Source of the DNA: an uncultured Pelagibacteraceae bacterium
Lineage (GTDB): Bacteria > Pseudomonadota > Alphaproteobacteria > Pelagibacterales > Pelagibacteraceae
Length of the DNA stretch: 64,000 bases
Direction: 5' to 3'
Assembly (NCBI GenBank): GCA_902619925.1
Contig: CACNFY010000001.1
Coordinates: forward strand, 62,001-126,000
The notes beneath the pieces were generated by a model, which did not search any database, was not told the DNA's origin, and worked only from the letters and a program-made list of their open reading frames with translations. Of this stretch, positions 19,537 through 30,122 are shown piece by piece. The translations under genes and the position numbers were made by a program. The stretch's first letter is position 1. Every line of letters begins with the position of its first letter.

Positions 19537-21492
19537 TTAATTGAAGGTAATTGGATCAACATCAACAGTTAATTTTACTCCAGGTTGAATCTGGAAATTT
19601 TTAAGTAATTTTGACAATTTTTTTTGCAAATTTATTGATTTTGGAGATCTTAATAAAATTCTATACCTATATTTTTTTTTTATTCTAAATATTGGTGCCT
19701 CAACAGGTCCCAAAACTCTAATTTTAATATTTTTAACCAAAAAATTTTTAATATCTACCGACTGCAAATATAATTTTTTTGAGTCATGAGAAGTTAGTAT
19801 TAAACTAATAAATCTTTCAAATGGTGGAAGATTAAATTTCTTTCTAATTTTAATTTCGTTTTCAAGAAAAATAAATGGATCATCATTAGTTAAGGTATTT
19901 ATGGTTTTGGATTTCAAATCGTAAGTTTGAAAATAAACAGTTGCTGGTTTTCCTTCCCGACCCGCTCTACCAGATAATTGATGATATAATTGAAGATTTT
20001 TTTCTGAAGCTCTTAAATCATGTCCATATGAAGATAAATCAATATCCAAAATCACAATACAATTTAGATTTGGAAAATGAAAACCTTTTGAAATAAGTTG
20101 AGTGCCAACTAATATATTAATTTTATTATTTATAATTTTTTCTAATAATAGACTTGAGGATTTCTTGCTCATAGTATCACTTGAGAATATTTGTGTCTTA
20201 TAATTTGGGAACAAATTATTGACTTCTTCGTTTATTTTTTCAACTCCAGGACCACTAAAAATTAATTCACATTTTTTATCTTTTGAACAACTTCTTTCAA
20301 GACTAGATGTAAAACCACAATAATGACAGTGTAATTTATCTTTTCTTTTATGATAGACTAAGTTTATAGAACAATTTAAACATGAAAATACTTTTAAACA
20401 ATTCTTACACATAACATGTGGCGAATATCCCCTTCTATTAATAAAAAATAAAACCTGATCTCCTTTTTTAAGATGGTTTAAAACTTTTTCTTGCGTCAAT
20501 GGACTAATAAAATTTTTTTTGGGGGGTTTGTGCTCTCTAAGATTAATTATTTCGTGTTTTGGTAAACTTGCATTTTTATATCTTTTTATCAATCTCGAAT
20601 AAGAATATTTGTTATTTTTGATATTTTGGAATGTTTCAACAGAGGGAACAGCACTGATTAAATTGATTGGAATATTTTCGAATTTTGCTCTAGCTATAGC
20701 CATATCTCTAGCATTATAAATTACTCCTTCATCTTGTTTAAAAGATTGGTCATGTTCCTCGTCCACTACAATTTCACCTAGGTTTTTAAATGGTAAAAAT
20801 AATGACGAGCGAGCACCTATTACTACTTTTATTTTTCCATTTGCTAACCCACTCCATATAATTTTTTTATTTTTTTTTGAAATTCCTGAATGCCAGATAG
20901 CTGGATTAAATCCAAAAAATTCTACGAATTTTTTTTCAAATTCAAAAGTAAGACCAATTTCGGGAAGCAAAATCAATGCTTGTAAACCCTTTTTAACTTT
21001 CTCCATAACTGAATTAAAATAAACTAAAGTTTTTCCGGAACCAGTAGTTCCTTGAAGCAAATGAACTCTAAAACCAGGAGTTTTACTTTCCATTTTTTTT
21101 ATAGCATCCATTTGTTCTTGAGAAAATTTAAAATCTTTTGGAATTTTGTTATTTAAATAATGATCATAAATTTTTTTGTCAAATTCTTCTATTGCTTCAT
21201 TACTGAGTAGATGTAATTTTAGAGACATTCCAAGCGGAATCATATTGTATTCAGAAAACCATTCTAAAAATTTCAGCATTTTTACATTTAATTTAGGTGT
21301 ATTTATTTCTTCTAATATATTTTTAATTCGAAATATTTTTTTAGTATCTTCCTCAAACTTATGCCAAATTAATCCTGTAATTTGAGCTTTGCCAAAAGGA
21401 ACTTTGACATACTGACCAATATCTAGTTTTTTTTTACTATTATATGTAAAAGGATACCCAAAAATATTTGGTAATAAAACAGGATATTTCAT
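19537..21492 (-). CDS. priA: Primosomal protein N' (PriA replication-restart helicase)
   Basis: A 3'-5' superfamily-2 helicase that reloads the replisome at collapsed forks. The 651-residue protein has the N-terminal DNA-binding region (VKVPFGKAQITGLIW), Walker A GTTGSGKT, box VVDEEHDQSFKQ, SRLIKRYKNASLP, and late helicase motifs GTQLISKGFHFP and QLSGRAGREGKP. Two zinc-knuckle groups appear as CKNCLKVFSCLNC and CHYCG...C. The DEAH box reads DEEH as in other PriA proteins. Total length is somewhat short against about 730 residues. Position just upstream of atpH is a common alphaproteobacterial neighbourhood. Confidence 0.94.
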   Translation of the reverse strand: MKYPVLLPNIFGYPFTYNSKKKLDIGQYVKVPFGKAQITGLIWHKFEEDTKKIFRIKNILEEINTPKLNVKMLKFLEWFSEYNMIPLGMSLKLHLLSNEAIEEFDKKIYDHYLNNKIPKDFKFSQEQMDAIKKMESKTPGFRVHLLQGTTGSGKTLVYFNSVMEKVKKGLQALILLPEIGLTFEFEKKFVEFFGFNPAIWHSGISKKNKKIIWSGLANGKIKVVIGARSSLFLPFKNLGEIVVDEEHDQSFKQDEGVIYNARDMAIARAKFENIPINLISAVPSVETFQNIKNNKYSYSRLIKRYKNASLPKHEIINLREHKPPKKNFISPLTQEKVLNHLKKGDQVLFFINRRGYSPHVMCKNCLKVFSCLNCSINLVYHKRKDKLHCHYCGFTSSLERSCSKDKKCELIFSGPGVEKINEEVNNLFPNYKTQIFSSDTMSKKSSSLLLEKIINNKINILVGTQLISKGFHFPNLNCIVILDIDLSSYGHDLRASEKNLQLYHQLSGRAGREGKPATVYFQTYDLKSKTINTLTNDDPFIFLENEIKIRKKFNLPPFERFISLILTSHDSKKLYLQSVDIKNFLVKNIKIRVLGPVEAPIFRIKKKYRYRILLRSPKSINLQKKLSKLLKNFQIQPGVKLTVDVDPITFN

Positions 21493-21510
21493 AATTAGAT
21501 ATTTTATATA

Positions 21511-22911
21511 TTACGAATGAATCTGTCTTTTATCTACCGACAAAGCTGCCTCTTTTATAGCCTCTGAAAAAGTTGGATGAGCATGGCAAGTTCTTGCTAT
21601 ATCCTCTGAGCTAGCACCAAATTCCATAGCTACTGACATTTCAGCTATCATTTCTCCGGCATGTGGTCCTATTATATGAACACCCAAAACTTTATCTGTT
21701 TTATAATCTGCCAGAATTTTTACGAAACCCTCTGGTTGGTCTATAGCCTTCGCTCTTGAATTGGCCATAAAAGGAAATTTTCCAACTTTGTAATTAATAT
21801 TATTTTTTTTTAATTCTTCCTCATTTTTTCCAACATAAGCTACTTCTGGTGATGTATAAATTACCCCAGGTATCAAATCATAATTTACATGTCCTGCTTG
21901 ACCTGCAATTAATTCGGCAACTGCAATCCCTTCTTCCTCAGCTTTATGTGCTAACATAGGACCATTTATAACGTCACCAATAGCATAAATATTTTTTACA
22001 TTTGTTTGAAATTTATTGTTTACTTTTATTCTACCTTTTTCATCACAAGCAATTCTAACTTTATCTAAATTTAGACTCTCAGTGTATGGTTTTCTACCTA
22101 CTGATACTAGTACCACATCACCATTGAATACGTTCTTATTATTTTGAACATCATTTGTCTCAATAGTCACGCCGTTTTCTGTTTTTAATACTTTTTTAAC
22201 CTCTGTATTTAAATGAAAATTTATTTTTTGTTTTTTTAAAATCCTCATAAATTCATTCGATATCTCTTTATCTAACCCTGGTGTTATATGATCAAGATAT
22301 TCTATTACATGTACCTCTGATCCAAGTCTTGACCAAACTGATCCCATTTCTAGTCCAATATAACCACCTCCTATTATTATCATTTTTTTTGGTACTTCAG
22401 ACATACTTAATGCTCCAGTTGAGGATAAAATTTTTTTTTCATCAAACTTTACTCCAGGTAATTCTGCAGCTTCAGATCCAGTGCCAATTATAATATTTTT
22501 ACTCTCAATAGTTTTTGTTTGATTATCTTTGGTTCTGATTAAGACTTTGTTGTCTCCTAATAGACTTCCTTTACCTTTGATGTAATTTACTTTATTTTTT
22601 TTAAGCAAAAACTCTACTCCTTTTGTTAAAATGGTAACTGCTTTGTCTTTATTTTTCATCATTTTTGGAAGATTTAACTTTATATCACCAGTTTCAATTC
22701 CAATTTTTGAGAAATTTTGGGCTTTATGAAAATACTCAGATAAATTTAATAAACTTTTTGAGGGTATACACCCAATATTTAAACAAGTTCCGCCAAGCGT
22801 TTCTCTAGACTCTATACATGCAGTTTTCAATCCAAGCTGTGAGGCTCTTATGGCACATACATATCCAGCAGGTCCACCACCAATCACAGTTACATCAAAC
22901 TTTTCTGACAT
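21511..22911 (-). CDS. lpdA: Dihydrolipoyl dehydrogenase (E3)
   Basis: The FAD enzyme that reoxidises dihydrolipoyl groups with NAD+ in 2-oxoacid dehydrogenase complexes. The 466 residues show the FAD motif VTVIGGGPAGYVCAIRA, the redox-active pair Cys43/Cys48 in GGTCLNIGCIPSK, an NAD motif IIIGGGYIGLEMGSVW, the FAD-side YAIGDVINGPMLAHKA and the C-terminal HAHPTFSEA with catalytic His. It directly follows sucB (adjacent codons), so it is most likely the E3 of the 2-oxoglutarate dehydrogenase complex, possibly shared with pyruvate dehydrogenase. Confidence 0.96.
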   Translation of the reverse strand: MSEKFDVTVIGGGPAGYVCAIRASQLGLKTACIESRETLGGTCLNIGCIPSKSLLNLSEYFHKAQNFSKIGIETGDIKLNLPKMMKNKDKAVTILTKGVEFLLKKNKVNYIKGKGSLLGDNKVLIRTKDNQTKTIESKNIIIGTGSEAAELPGVKFDEKKILSSTGALSMSEVPKKMIIIGGGYIGLEMGSVWSRLGSEVHVIEYLDHITPGLDKEISNEFMRILKKQKINFHLNTEVKKVLKTENGVTIETNDVQNNKNVFNGDVVLVSVGRKPYTESLNLDKVRIACDEKGRIKVNNKFQTNVKNIYAIGDVINGPMLAHKAEEEGIAVAELIAGQAGHVNYDLIPGVIYTSPEVAYVGKNEEELKKNNINYKVGKFPFMANSRAKAIDQPEGFVKILADYKTDKVLGVHIIGPHAGEMIAEMSVAMEFGASSEDIARTCHAHPTFSEAIKEAALSVDKRQIHS

Positions 22912-24237
22912 TTAATTATCTAAAAATAGTTTTTCAGGTTCCTCTAAATTTTCCTTAATTTCTTTTAAAAACGACACCGCTTCTTTACCATCGATAATTC
23001 TGTGATCATATGACAATGCTAAATACATAACTGGTCTAATTTTAATTTCACCATTCAATACAATTGCTCTCTCTACAATATTGTGCATACCTAATACACC
23101 TGATTGCGGTGGGTTTATAATAGGAGTTGATAACATTGAACCATAAACACCTCCGTTACTTATTGTAAACGTCCCACCTTGTAAATCTTCTATTGATAAA
23201 CTTCCTTTATCTGCTTTATCTGACAAGATTTTAATATTTTTTTCTATATCAGCAAATGACATTTCATCTGCATTTTTCAATACAGGCACAACTAATCCTT
23301 TCTCAGTTCCAACAGCAAAACTAATATTATAATAATTTTTATAAATTATGTCATTGTTCTCAACCTCGGCATTTATTGCTGGATACAATTTTAAACTTTT
23401 TATTGATGCTTTAACGAAAAAGGACATAAATCCTAACTTAATATTAAATTTATTCTTAAACTCATCTTGGTTTTCTTTTCTAAAATTAATAACCTTTGAC
23501 ATGTCAACCTCATTAAAAGTTGTTAGCATAGCTGCTGTCTCTTGAGCAGACTTAAGTCGTTTAGCAATAGTTTGTCTCAATCTAGACATTTGAATTCTCT
23601 CTTCAGGTCCATATTTAATTTTTCTATGATTTGGTTGAGGGGTTTTGCTCATCAAATTCAACAGATCACCTTTTAAAATTGCTCCATGTTTTCCTGATCC
23701 TTTTATTCCCTCAAGTTTAAGATTTTTTTCTGTAACTATTTTTCTAACAGCTGGTGATAGATTATTATTAATTAGATTTGATTTGCCATTTGAGACTTCA
23801 TTTATTAAAATAAGTGGTTCCTCTTTATTTTTTTCTTCGTCGAAAATTTTGTTTTCCCCATTATTATCTTCATCAATTAATTTTACTACAGTTTCATTTT
23901 GTTTTTTTTCATTTACGGTTTTTTCTGCTTCGTCGATTATTTTTTCTGTAATTGGAGGTATTTTTTCATTTATATTTTTTTTTATAACAGGTTTGGTTTG
24001 ACCACTCGACACAACGCCTAGTACAGATCCGACCTCTACATTTTCACCATCTTTTGAGTTAATTTTTGAAATTATTCCACTCACAGGAGAAGGTACCTCC
24101 AAGTTAACTTTATCAGTCTCTAACTCAACTACTGGCTCATCTGCTGTAACTTCTTCACCCTCTTTCTTTAACCAGCGCGCAACTGTAGCTTCAGTAACAC
24201 TTTCTCCAAGAACAGGTACTAATATATCATCACTCAT
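22912..24237 (-). CDS. sucB: Dihydrolipoyl succinyltransferase (E2 of 2-oxoglutarate dehydrogenase)
   Basis: Transfers succinyl from lipoate to CoA and forms the core of the complex. Domains in order in 441 residues are: one lipoyl domain with Lys43 in [14 protein letters not shown]; a Glu/Lys/Asn-rich linker of about 70 residues; an E3-binding domain ([14 protein letters not shown]); and the catalytic domain with His412 in SYDHRIIDG and the downstream family end. The [12 protein letters not shown] start is characteristic of succinyl rather than acetyl transferases. It sits between sucA and lpdA with no spacer on either side. Confidence 0.96.
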   Translation of the reverse strand: MSDDILVPVLGESVTEATVARWLKKEGEEVTADEPVVELETDKVNLEVPSPVSGIISKINSKDGENVEVGSVLGVVSSGQTKPVIKKNINEKIPPITEKIIDEAEKTVNEKKQNETVVKLIDEDNNGENKIFDEEKNKEEPLILINEVSNGKSNLINNNLSPAVRKIVTEKNLKLEGIKGSGKHGAILKGDLLNLMSKTPQPNHRKIKYGPEERIQMSRLRQTIAKRLKSAQETAAMLTTFNEVDMSKVINFRKENQDEFKNKFNIKLGFMSFFVKASIKSLKLYPAINAEVENNDIIYKNYYNISFAVGTEKGLVVPVLKNADEMSFADIEKNIKILSDKADKGSLSIEDLQGGTFTISNGGVYGSMLSTPIINPPQSGVLGMHNIVERAIVLNGEIKIRPVMYLALSYDHRIIDGKEAVSFLKEIKENLEEPEKLFLDN

Positions 24238-27084
24238 TTATTCAAATACTTTTCTAATAATTTCTTCTTGTTGGCTTATATGTCTTTTCGCATACCCGGT
24301 TGCAGGTGAAGCAGCTGGGTCTCTTCCAATATAAGAAATTTTATTATTATTAGCTCCAATATAATCTAAAGTCCATTGTATATAATCTCTTACTGAACTC
24401 CAAGCTCCCATATTTTTTGGTTCCTCCTGACACCAAAAAAAGGATGCATTTTTGCGGTAATTTTTAATCTCCTTAACCAAAGATTTAACTGGAAAAGGAT
24501 AAAGTTGCTCTACTCTTATTAAAACTATATCATTTCTTTGTATAGTTTCTCTTACTTTAAGTAGGTCAAAATAAATTTTACCTGAACATATAATCACTTT
24601 TTTTATATCTGAGTCTTTTTTTAAGTTAATAAATTTATCTTTATCAAAATATGAATGATCTTTAAGCACTCTGTGGAAAGATTTATTTTTACTAAAATCT
24701 TCCAAATTAGAAATACACAATTTATTTCTTAATAGTGACTTCGGTGTCATTATTATTAGAGGTTTTCGAAAATCTCTATGTATTTGTCTTCTCAACACAT
24801 GAAAGTAATTTGCCGGAGTCGTACAATTAACAATTTGTAAATTTTCTTGTCCACTTAACTGAAGGAATCTTTCAAGTCTTGCTGATGAATGTTCTGGGCC
24901 CTGACCTTCATAGCCATGAGGTAACAACATAACTAAACCAGAAGCTCTATTCCATTTCCTTTCACCAGACGCAATAAATTGATCAATAACTACCTGAGCA
25001 CCATTTGCAAAATCTCCAAATTGAGCCTCCCAAATTGTTAACGTTTCGGGCTCAACTAAACTATATCCATACTCAAAACCTAAAACAGCCAGCTCTGACA
25101 AAAAACTATCGACTATTTCAAAGTTTTTCTGTTTATTTGAGATATTGTTTAGTGGAATGTATCTAGAATTATCTTCCTGATTTCTTAATACTGAGTGCCG
25201 TTGACTAAATGTGCCTCTACCTGAATCTTGTCCAACTAGTCGAACTGGAAAACCCTCTTTTAATAAAGTTCCAAATGCTAGCGCTTCTGCTGTTGACCAG
25301 TCAATATTCTTTTCTTCTAAAATTGATTTATGTCTATTTTCAAATATTCTCTTAATTGTCTTATGAATTTTCAAATTCTCTTGTAAAGAATGAATTTTTT
25401 TTGAAATTTCAATTAGTTCATTCTTTTGAACTCCCGTGTTGCCTATTTTATCTTTTCCTTTTTGAGGTCTATACCTTGACCAAGTTCCCTCAAACCAATC
25501 AATTTTTGGGTGGTGATCTTTTGCAGATTTAAATTGATTCTCTAAAAGATCATTAAACTCTTTTTTTTCAGACTTAAATTCTTCTTCAGTTATAGAATTT
25601 TCTTTAATAAGTTTTTTTGAATAAATATTTAATGTAGTTGGATGAGATTTAATTTTTTTATACATTAATGGTTGAGTGAATGTTGGCTCGTCACCCTCAT
25701 TATGACCAAATCTTCTGTAGCATATTAAATCAATAACAACATCTTTTTTAAATCTTTGTCTAAATTCTATTGCAATTTTTGCACAATGGACAACTGCCTC
25801 TGGATCATCTCCATTACAATGTAAAATCGGAGCTTCAACTATTTTACCAAGATCAGATGGGTATGGGCTTGATCTTGCAAACCTAGGGCTAGTGGTAAAA
25901 CCAATTTGATTATTTACTATTATATGAATGGTTCCTCCAGTATTGTGACCTTTCAAACCAGACATAGCAAAACACTCTGCTACAACTCCTTGACCTGCAA
26001 AAGCTGCATCTCCGTGTATCAATATCGGTATTACCTCTTTTCTCTCTTTATCTTTATGAAAAAATTGTTTTGCTCTGACTTGCCCCAAAACTACAGGATT
26101 TACAGCCTCCAAATGTGACGGGTTATCTGTAAGACTTACATGCACTGAATTACCATCAAATTCTCTATTTGAAGATGCACCCAAATGATATTTAACATCA
26201 CCTGCTGACTCCTCACTTTTAGCATCTAATTCTCCTACAAATTCATTAAATATTTTTTTATAAGATTTTTGCAAAACATTTGCTAAAACATTAAGCCGTC
26301 CCCTATGTGGCATTCCTATCTTTATCTCCTTAGCTCCAAGTTGACCACCCCTTTTTATTATTTGCTCCAAAGCTGGAATTAGTGCTTCTCCACCATCAAG
26401 TCCAAATCGTTTTGTTCCAATAAATTTTTTTGCTAAATATTTTTCAAAGCCTTCCGCTTTTATTATTGTTTTTAAAATTGCTTTTTTTCCTTTATTTGTA
26501 AAATGAATTTGATTTTCATTTTTTTCCATTCTCTCTCTGAACCATATTTTTTCAACAGGATCAGATATATGCATATACTCAGCTCCAATAGTTGCACAAT
26601 AAACTCTACGAAGCTTAAACATTATATCTTTGATTGTTGAATAACTGGTATCCAAGTAAGAACTTAAATAGATTTTTCTTTCGTAGTCTTCCTTTTTAAA
26701 ACCATGATCAGATGGATGTAATTCATGCAAATATTCTCGCTTCATCATTCCAAGTGGGTCAAGATTGGCAATTAAGTGTCCCCTAATTCTATAAGATCTA
26801 ATTAATGCTATAGCTTTTATAGAATCAATTTTTTGTTGCTCCAATGTACTTGAATTATCATCTCTAGTATTTTCAACTAGATTTTTTCTAATCCATGATG
26901 GACCTTCAATTTCTTTAATAATAGACTTAACATCTTCATTTAAATCTGAAAAATAGTCTCTCCAACTTTCTGGAAGTGATGGATCCTCCTTTACATATCT
27001 TAAATACATTTGCTCTATAAAAGAGCTATTAGTTTTAGATAAGAAAGACGTTTTTTTTAAATTTAGATTTTTTTCTGCACTCAT
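24238..27084 (-). CDS. sucA: 2-oxoglutarate dehydrogenase E1 component
   Basis: The thiamine-diphosphate decarboxylase of the TCA cycle, 948 residues. The N-terminus has the E2-binding motif SFIEQMYLRYVKEDPSLPESW. The TPP domain carries MPHRGRLNVLANV, HLGASSNR, GDAAFAGQG and IVNNQIGFTT. The transketolase-like half carries VGQDSGRGTFSQRHSV, LLPHGYEGQGPEHSSARLER, and the end RDPAASPATGYAKRH. Length is normal. A 35-base spacer separates it from sucD, the widest inside this TCA block, but no convincing promoter was seen there. Confidence 0.97.
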   Translation of the reverse strand: MSAEKNLNLKKTSFLSKTNSSFIEQMYLRYVKEDPSLPESWRDYFSDLNEDVKSIIKEIEGPSWIRKNLVENTRDDNSSTLEQQKIDSIKAIALIRSYRIRGHLIANLDPLGMMKREYLHELHPSDHGFKKEDYERKIYLSSYLDTSYSTIKDIMFKLRRVYCATIGAEYMHISDPVEKIWFRERMEKNENQIHFTNKGKKAILKTIIKAEGFEKYLAKKFIGTKRFGLDGGEALIPALEQIIKRGGQLGAKEIKIGMPHRGRLNVLANVLQKSYKKIFNEFVGELDAKSEESAGDVKYHLGASSNREFDGNSVHVSLTDNPSHLEAVNPVVLGQVRAKQFFHKDKERKEVIPILIHGDAAFAGQGVVAECFAMSGLKGHNTGGTIHIIVNNQIGFTTSPRFARSSPYPSDLGKIVEAPILHCNGDDPEAVVHCAKIAIEFRQRFKKDVVIDLICYRRFGHNEGDEPTFTQPLMYKKIKSHPTTLNIYSKKLIKENSITEEEFKSEKKEFNDLLENQFKSAKDHHPKIDWFEGTWSRYRPQKGKDKIGNTGVQKNELIEISKKIHSLQENLKIHKTIKRIFENRHKSILEEKNIDWSTAEALAFGTLLKEGFPVRLVGQDSGRGTFSQRHSVLRNQEDNSRYIPLNNISNKQKNFEIVDSFLSELAVLGFEYGYSLVEPETLTIWEAQFGDFANGAQVVIDQFIASGERKWNRASGLVMLLPHGYEGQGPEHSSARLERFLQLSGQENLQIVNCTTPANYFHVLRRQIHRDFRKPLIIMTPKSLLRNKLCISNLEDFSKNKSFHRVLKDHSYFDKDKFINLKKDSDIKKVIICSGKIYFDLLKVRETIQRNDIVLIRVEQLYPFPVKSLVKEIKNYRKNASFFWCQEEPKNMGAWSSVRDYIQWTLDYIGANNNKISYIGRDPAASPATGYAKRHISQQEEIIRKVFE

Positions 27085-27119
27085 TAAATTATTATAATTA
27101 TAGTGTGAGAATTAAATAT

Positions 27120-27995
27120 TTAAAGTGACAATTTGTTAATAAGAGTTTTTCCTATATCTGCTGGAGATTTAGCCATAGAAATGCCTGCATTCTCCATTGT
27201 CTTAATCTTTTCTGCTGCACCACCTTTACCGCCAGAAATTATAGCCCCTGCATGTCCCATTCTTCTGCCAGGTGGTGCTGTTATTCCTGCAATAAAACCT
27301 ACCATTGGTTTTTTTATTTTGTGATTTTTGATAAATTCAGATGCTTCTTCCTCAGAAGATCCTCCAATTTCACCTATTATCACAATAGACTCTGTCGCTG
27401 GATCATTTAGAAAAAGTTCTAGGCAGTCAATGAAATCTGTCCCATTAATTGGGTCTCCCCCAATACCTATACATGTAGATTGACCCAACCCTATTTTAGA
27501 AGTTTGATCCACTGCTTCATAAGTTAATGTTCCAGATCTTGACACGATACCTACTGATCCTTTTTTATGAATATTTCCAGGCATGATTCCAATTTTACAC
27601 TCTTCTGGTGTAATAATCCCTGGGCAGTTTGGACCTATCAATCTTGATTTAGATTTTGAGAGATATTTTTTTACTTTTAACATGTCTAAAACTGGTATGC
27701 CTTCTGTAATACAGACTATGAGTTCGATAGATGCATTAATAGCCTCAATTATTGCATCTGCTGCAAATTTTGCGGGGACATAAATCATTGTGGCATTTGC
27801 TTCTGTTTCTTTGACAGCTTCATTTACAGAATTGAAAACCGGTTTGCCAAGGTGGATTTGGCCACCTTTTCTTGGAGTGACTCCGCCAACTAAATTTGTC
27901 CCATATTTAAGAGCTTGTTCCGAGTGGAATGTACCATGTGAACCAGTGAAACCTTGGCATATAAGTTTAGTATTTTTATTAATTAAAATAGACAT
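27120..27995 (-). CDS. sucD: Succinyl-CoA synthetase alpha subunit
   Basis: Carries the phosphohistidine and CoA site of succinyl-CoA synthetase. In 291 residues it shows [29 protein letters not shown], the [20 protein letters not shown] segment, [13 protein letters not shown] and the phosphorylated histidine in [11 protein letters not shown]. The start overlaps the sucC stop by one base, as usual for this stoichiometric pair. It lies within mdh-sucCD-sucAB-lpdA, the standard alphaproteobacterial TCA order. Confidence 0.97.
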   Translation of the reverse strand: MSILINKNTKLICQGFTGSHGTFHSEQALKYGTNLVGGVTPRKGGQIHLGKPVFNSVNEAVKETEANATMIYVPAKFAADAIIEAINASIELIVCITEGIPVLDMLKVKKYLSKSKSRLIGPNCPGIITPEECKIGIMPGNIHKKGSVGIVSRSGTLTYEAVDQTSKIGLGQSTCIGIGGDPINGTDFIDCLELFLNDPATESIVIIGEIGGSSEEEASEFIKNHKIKKPMVGFIAGITAPPGRRMGHAGAIISGGKGGAAEKIKTMENAGISMAKSPADIGKTLINKLSL

Positions 27996-29155
27996 TATTT
28001 TATAACATTAACAATTTTTTCTGCAGCATCTGATAAATCTGAAGCCGTAATTATTTTTAAATTAGAACCTTTTAGTATTTTATTACCTTCTTCAACATTT
28101 GTACCTGCCAATCTTACTACAATTGGTAAGTCTATTTTAATCTCTTTTGCAGCATCTACTACTCCTGCTGCAAGAATATCACATCTCATTATGCCACCAA
28201 AAATATTTATTAATATACCTTTCACATTTTTATCAGATAAGATTATTTTTAATGCAGAAGATACTTTTTCTTTTGTTGCTCCACCACCAACATCTAAAAA
28301 GTTTGCGGGAGTTTGACCATACAATTTAATTATATCCATTGTAGCCATTGCCAAACCAGCACCATTAACCATACATCCTATGTTACCGTCTAACTTAATA
28401 TAAGATAAACCGTGTTTACTCGCTTCTATTTCTTTTGGATCTTCCTCTTTTAAATCTCTTAATTCTAAATGATCTGGATGTCGGAATAATGCATTATCAT
28501 CTAATATTACTTTTGCATCCAAACAAATAATATTATTTTCTTTAGTTAATATTAAAGGATTTATCTCAACTAAACTTGCGTCTTTATGTTTAAACATTTT
28601 GAATATGCATTTGATTAAATTTATACCTTGATCTTTTGCATCGTACTCTAAATTAAAAACCTTTATTACCTTTTCGCATTCAGATTCGGATATCTCATCT
28701 TTATAATCGATTTTAGTTGTAATTATTTTTTCAGGTGATTTTATTGCTGTTTCCTCAATATCCATTCCACCCTGCATACTTGATATAAATGCAATTTTTG
28801 AACTCTTTCTATCTACCAAACATGATAAGTAAAATTCTTTATCTACGTTTGATGCTTCCTCTACGTATAATCTCTCTACTTTTCTGCCTTTAGGCCCTGT
28901 TTGATGAGTAATTAATGTTTTACCCAAAAGTTGATTAGCTGCTTGTTTTAATTCATTAATGTTATTAGCTATGGTAATTCCACCTGCTTTTCCTCTTCCA
29001 CCTGCATGTATTTGTGCTTTTAAAACATACTTTTCGGTTTTGAGATTTTTTGATTTTTGTATAATTTCATCTACGGTAAATCCGTAAACACCATTTGGTA
29101 CAGGTACACCAAATTCTTTTAAAAGTTTTTTTGCTTGATGTTCATGAATATTCAT
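27995..29155 (-). CDS. sucC: Succinyl-CoA synthetase beta subunit
   Basis: The nucleotide-binding subunit, 386 residues, an ATP-grasp protein. It starts [20 protein letters not shown] and contains [23 protein letters not shown] and the CoA-ligase region with [29 protein letters not shown] and [17 protein letters not shown]. Nucleotide preference (ATP or GTP) cannot be told reliably by eye. Its start overlaps the mdh stop and its stop overlaps sucD, each by one base. Confidence 0.97.
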   Translation of the reverse strand: MNIHEHQAKKLLKEFGVPVPNGVYGFTVDEIIQKSKNLKTEKYVLKAQIHAGGRGKAGGITIANNINELKQAANQLLGKTLITHQTGPKGRKVERLYVEEASNVDKEFYLSCLVDRKSSKIAFISSMQGGMDIEETAIKSPEKIITTKIDYKDEISESECEKVIKVFNLEYDAKDQGINLIKCIFKMFKHKDASLVEINPLILTKENNIICLDAKVILDDNALFRHPDHLELRDLKEEDPKEIEASKHGLSYIKLDGNIGCMVNGAGLAMATMDIIKLYGQTPANFLDVGGGATKEKVSSALKIILSDKNVKGILINIFGGIMRCDILAAGVVDAAKEIKIDLPIVVRLAGTNVEEGNKILKGSNLKIITASDLSDAAEKIVNVIK

Positions 29156-30120
29156 TAATTATTTAGATCTGGATCAATTTTGATAGCAGCTTGCCAAAGT
29201 TTTTTCACGGCTTCTACTGATTTTTGAAATTCCGCTTTCTCATTATCTCTTAAATTTATTTCTTCAATTTTTTCAACACCTTTTTTTCCGATGATCACAG
29301 GAACTCCAGCATAAATATCTTTAACACCGTACTCTCCATTAATATAAACTGCACATGGTAATAGTTTTTTTTCATCATTCAGATAACTTGTAGCCATTTC
29401 TACACCAGATGCCGCTGGTGCATAGTATGCTGATCCTTTTTCTAAGTATTTTACTATTTCTGCGCCTCCATCTCGAGTTCTTTGATTTATACTCTCAATT
29501 TTTTCGTTAGTTATTTTTCCTTCATCAACTAACTCTAAAAGTTTTTTTCCGTCAATTTTTGTAAAACCAGGTAATGGAACCATTGTGTCCCCATGACCTC
29601 CCATTACCAGCGCTTCTATTTTTTTTACGGGGACATTAAATTCTTCTGATAAAAACAATTTATATCTCGAAGAATCTAATATTCCTGCCATTCCGACAAC
29701 TTTATTTTTAGGTAAATTAGAATACTTTTGTAATGCCATTACCATTACATCCAATGGATTTGTTATACAAATTACAAATGCTTCTGGACAATTTTTTCTT
29801 ATACCATCAGCTACCTTTTTCATTATTTTTAAATTAATTCCAAGTAAATCATCTCTGCTCATTCCTGGTTTTCTTGGCACTCCTGCGGTAATGATTATCA
29901 CATCAGAATTTTTAATATCCTTATAATCATCTGTGCCTGACAGCTTTACATTAAAGCCGTCTACAGAAGATGATTGTGCTATATCTAATGCTTTTCCTTT
30001 AGCAACTCCTGCTGCAACATCAAATAATACTATTTCTGAAGCAACCTCTTTCAATCCAAGTAAATGAGCTAAAGTTCCGCCTATTTGACCTGCACCAATT
30101 AATGATATTTTTCTATTCAT
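29155..30120 (-). CDS. mdh: Malate dehydrogenase (LDH-like type)
   Basis: Oxidises malate to oxaloacetate with NAD+. The 321-residue protein has the Rossmann motif [17 protein letters not shown], an acidic strand end at VLFDV that selects [18 protein letters not shown] with substrate arginines, ITNPLDVM, and catalytic His in [12 protein letters not shown]. These place it with the LDH-like malate dehydrogenases usual in alphaproteobacteria rather than the E. coli type. It is two bases from mmsA upstream and overlaps sucC downstream. Confidence 0.96.
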   Translation of the reverse strand: MNRKISLIGAGQIGGTLAHLLGLKEVASEIVLFDVAAGVAKGKALDIAQSSSVDGFNVKLSGTDDYKDIKNSDVIIITAGVPRKPGMSRDDLLGINLKIMKKVADGIRKNCPEAFVICITNPLDVMVMALQKYSNLPKNKVVGMAGILDSSRYKLFLSEEFNVPVKKIEALVMGGHGDTMVPLPGFTKIDGKKLLELVDEGKITNEKIESINQRTRDGGAEIVKYLEKGSAYYAPAASGVEMATSYLNDEKKLLPCAVYINGEYGVKDIYAGVPVIIGKKGVEKIEEINLRDNEKAEFQKSVEAVKKLWQAAIKIDPDLNN

Positions 30121-30122
30121 TA

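Noticed and set aside
23348-24001. Long plus-strand ORFs antisense to sucB, and similar shadows elsewhere
   Set aside because: They lie opposite strongly conserved genes, have no family resemblance and reflect codon bias of the true frame.
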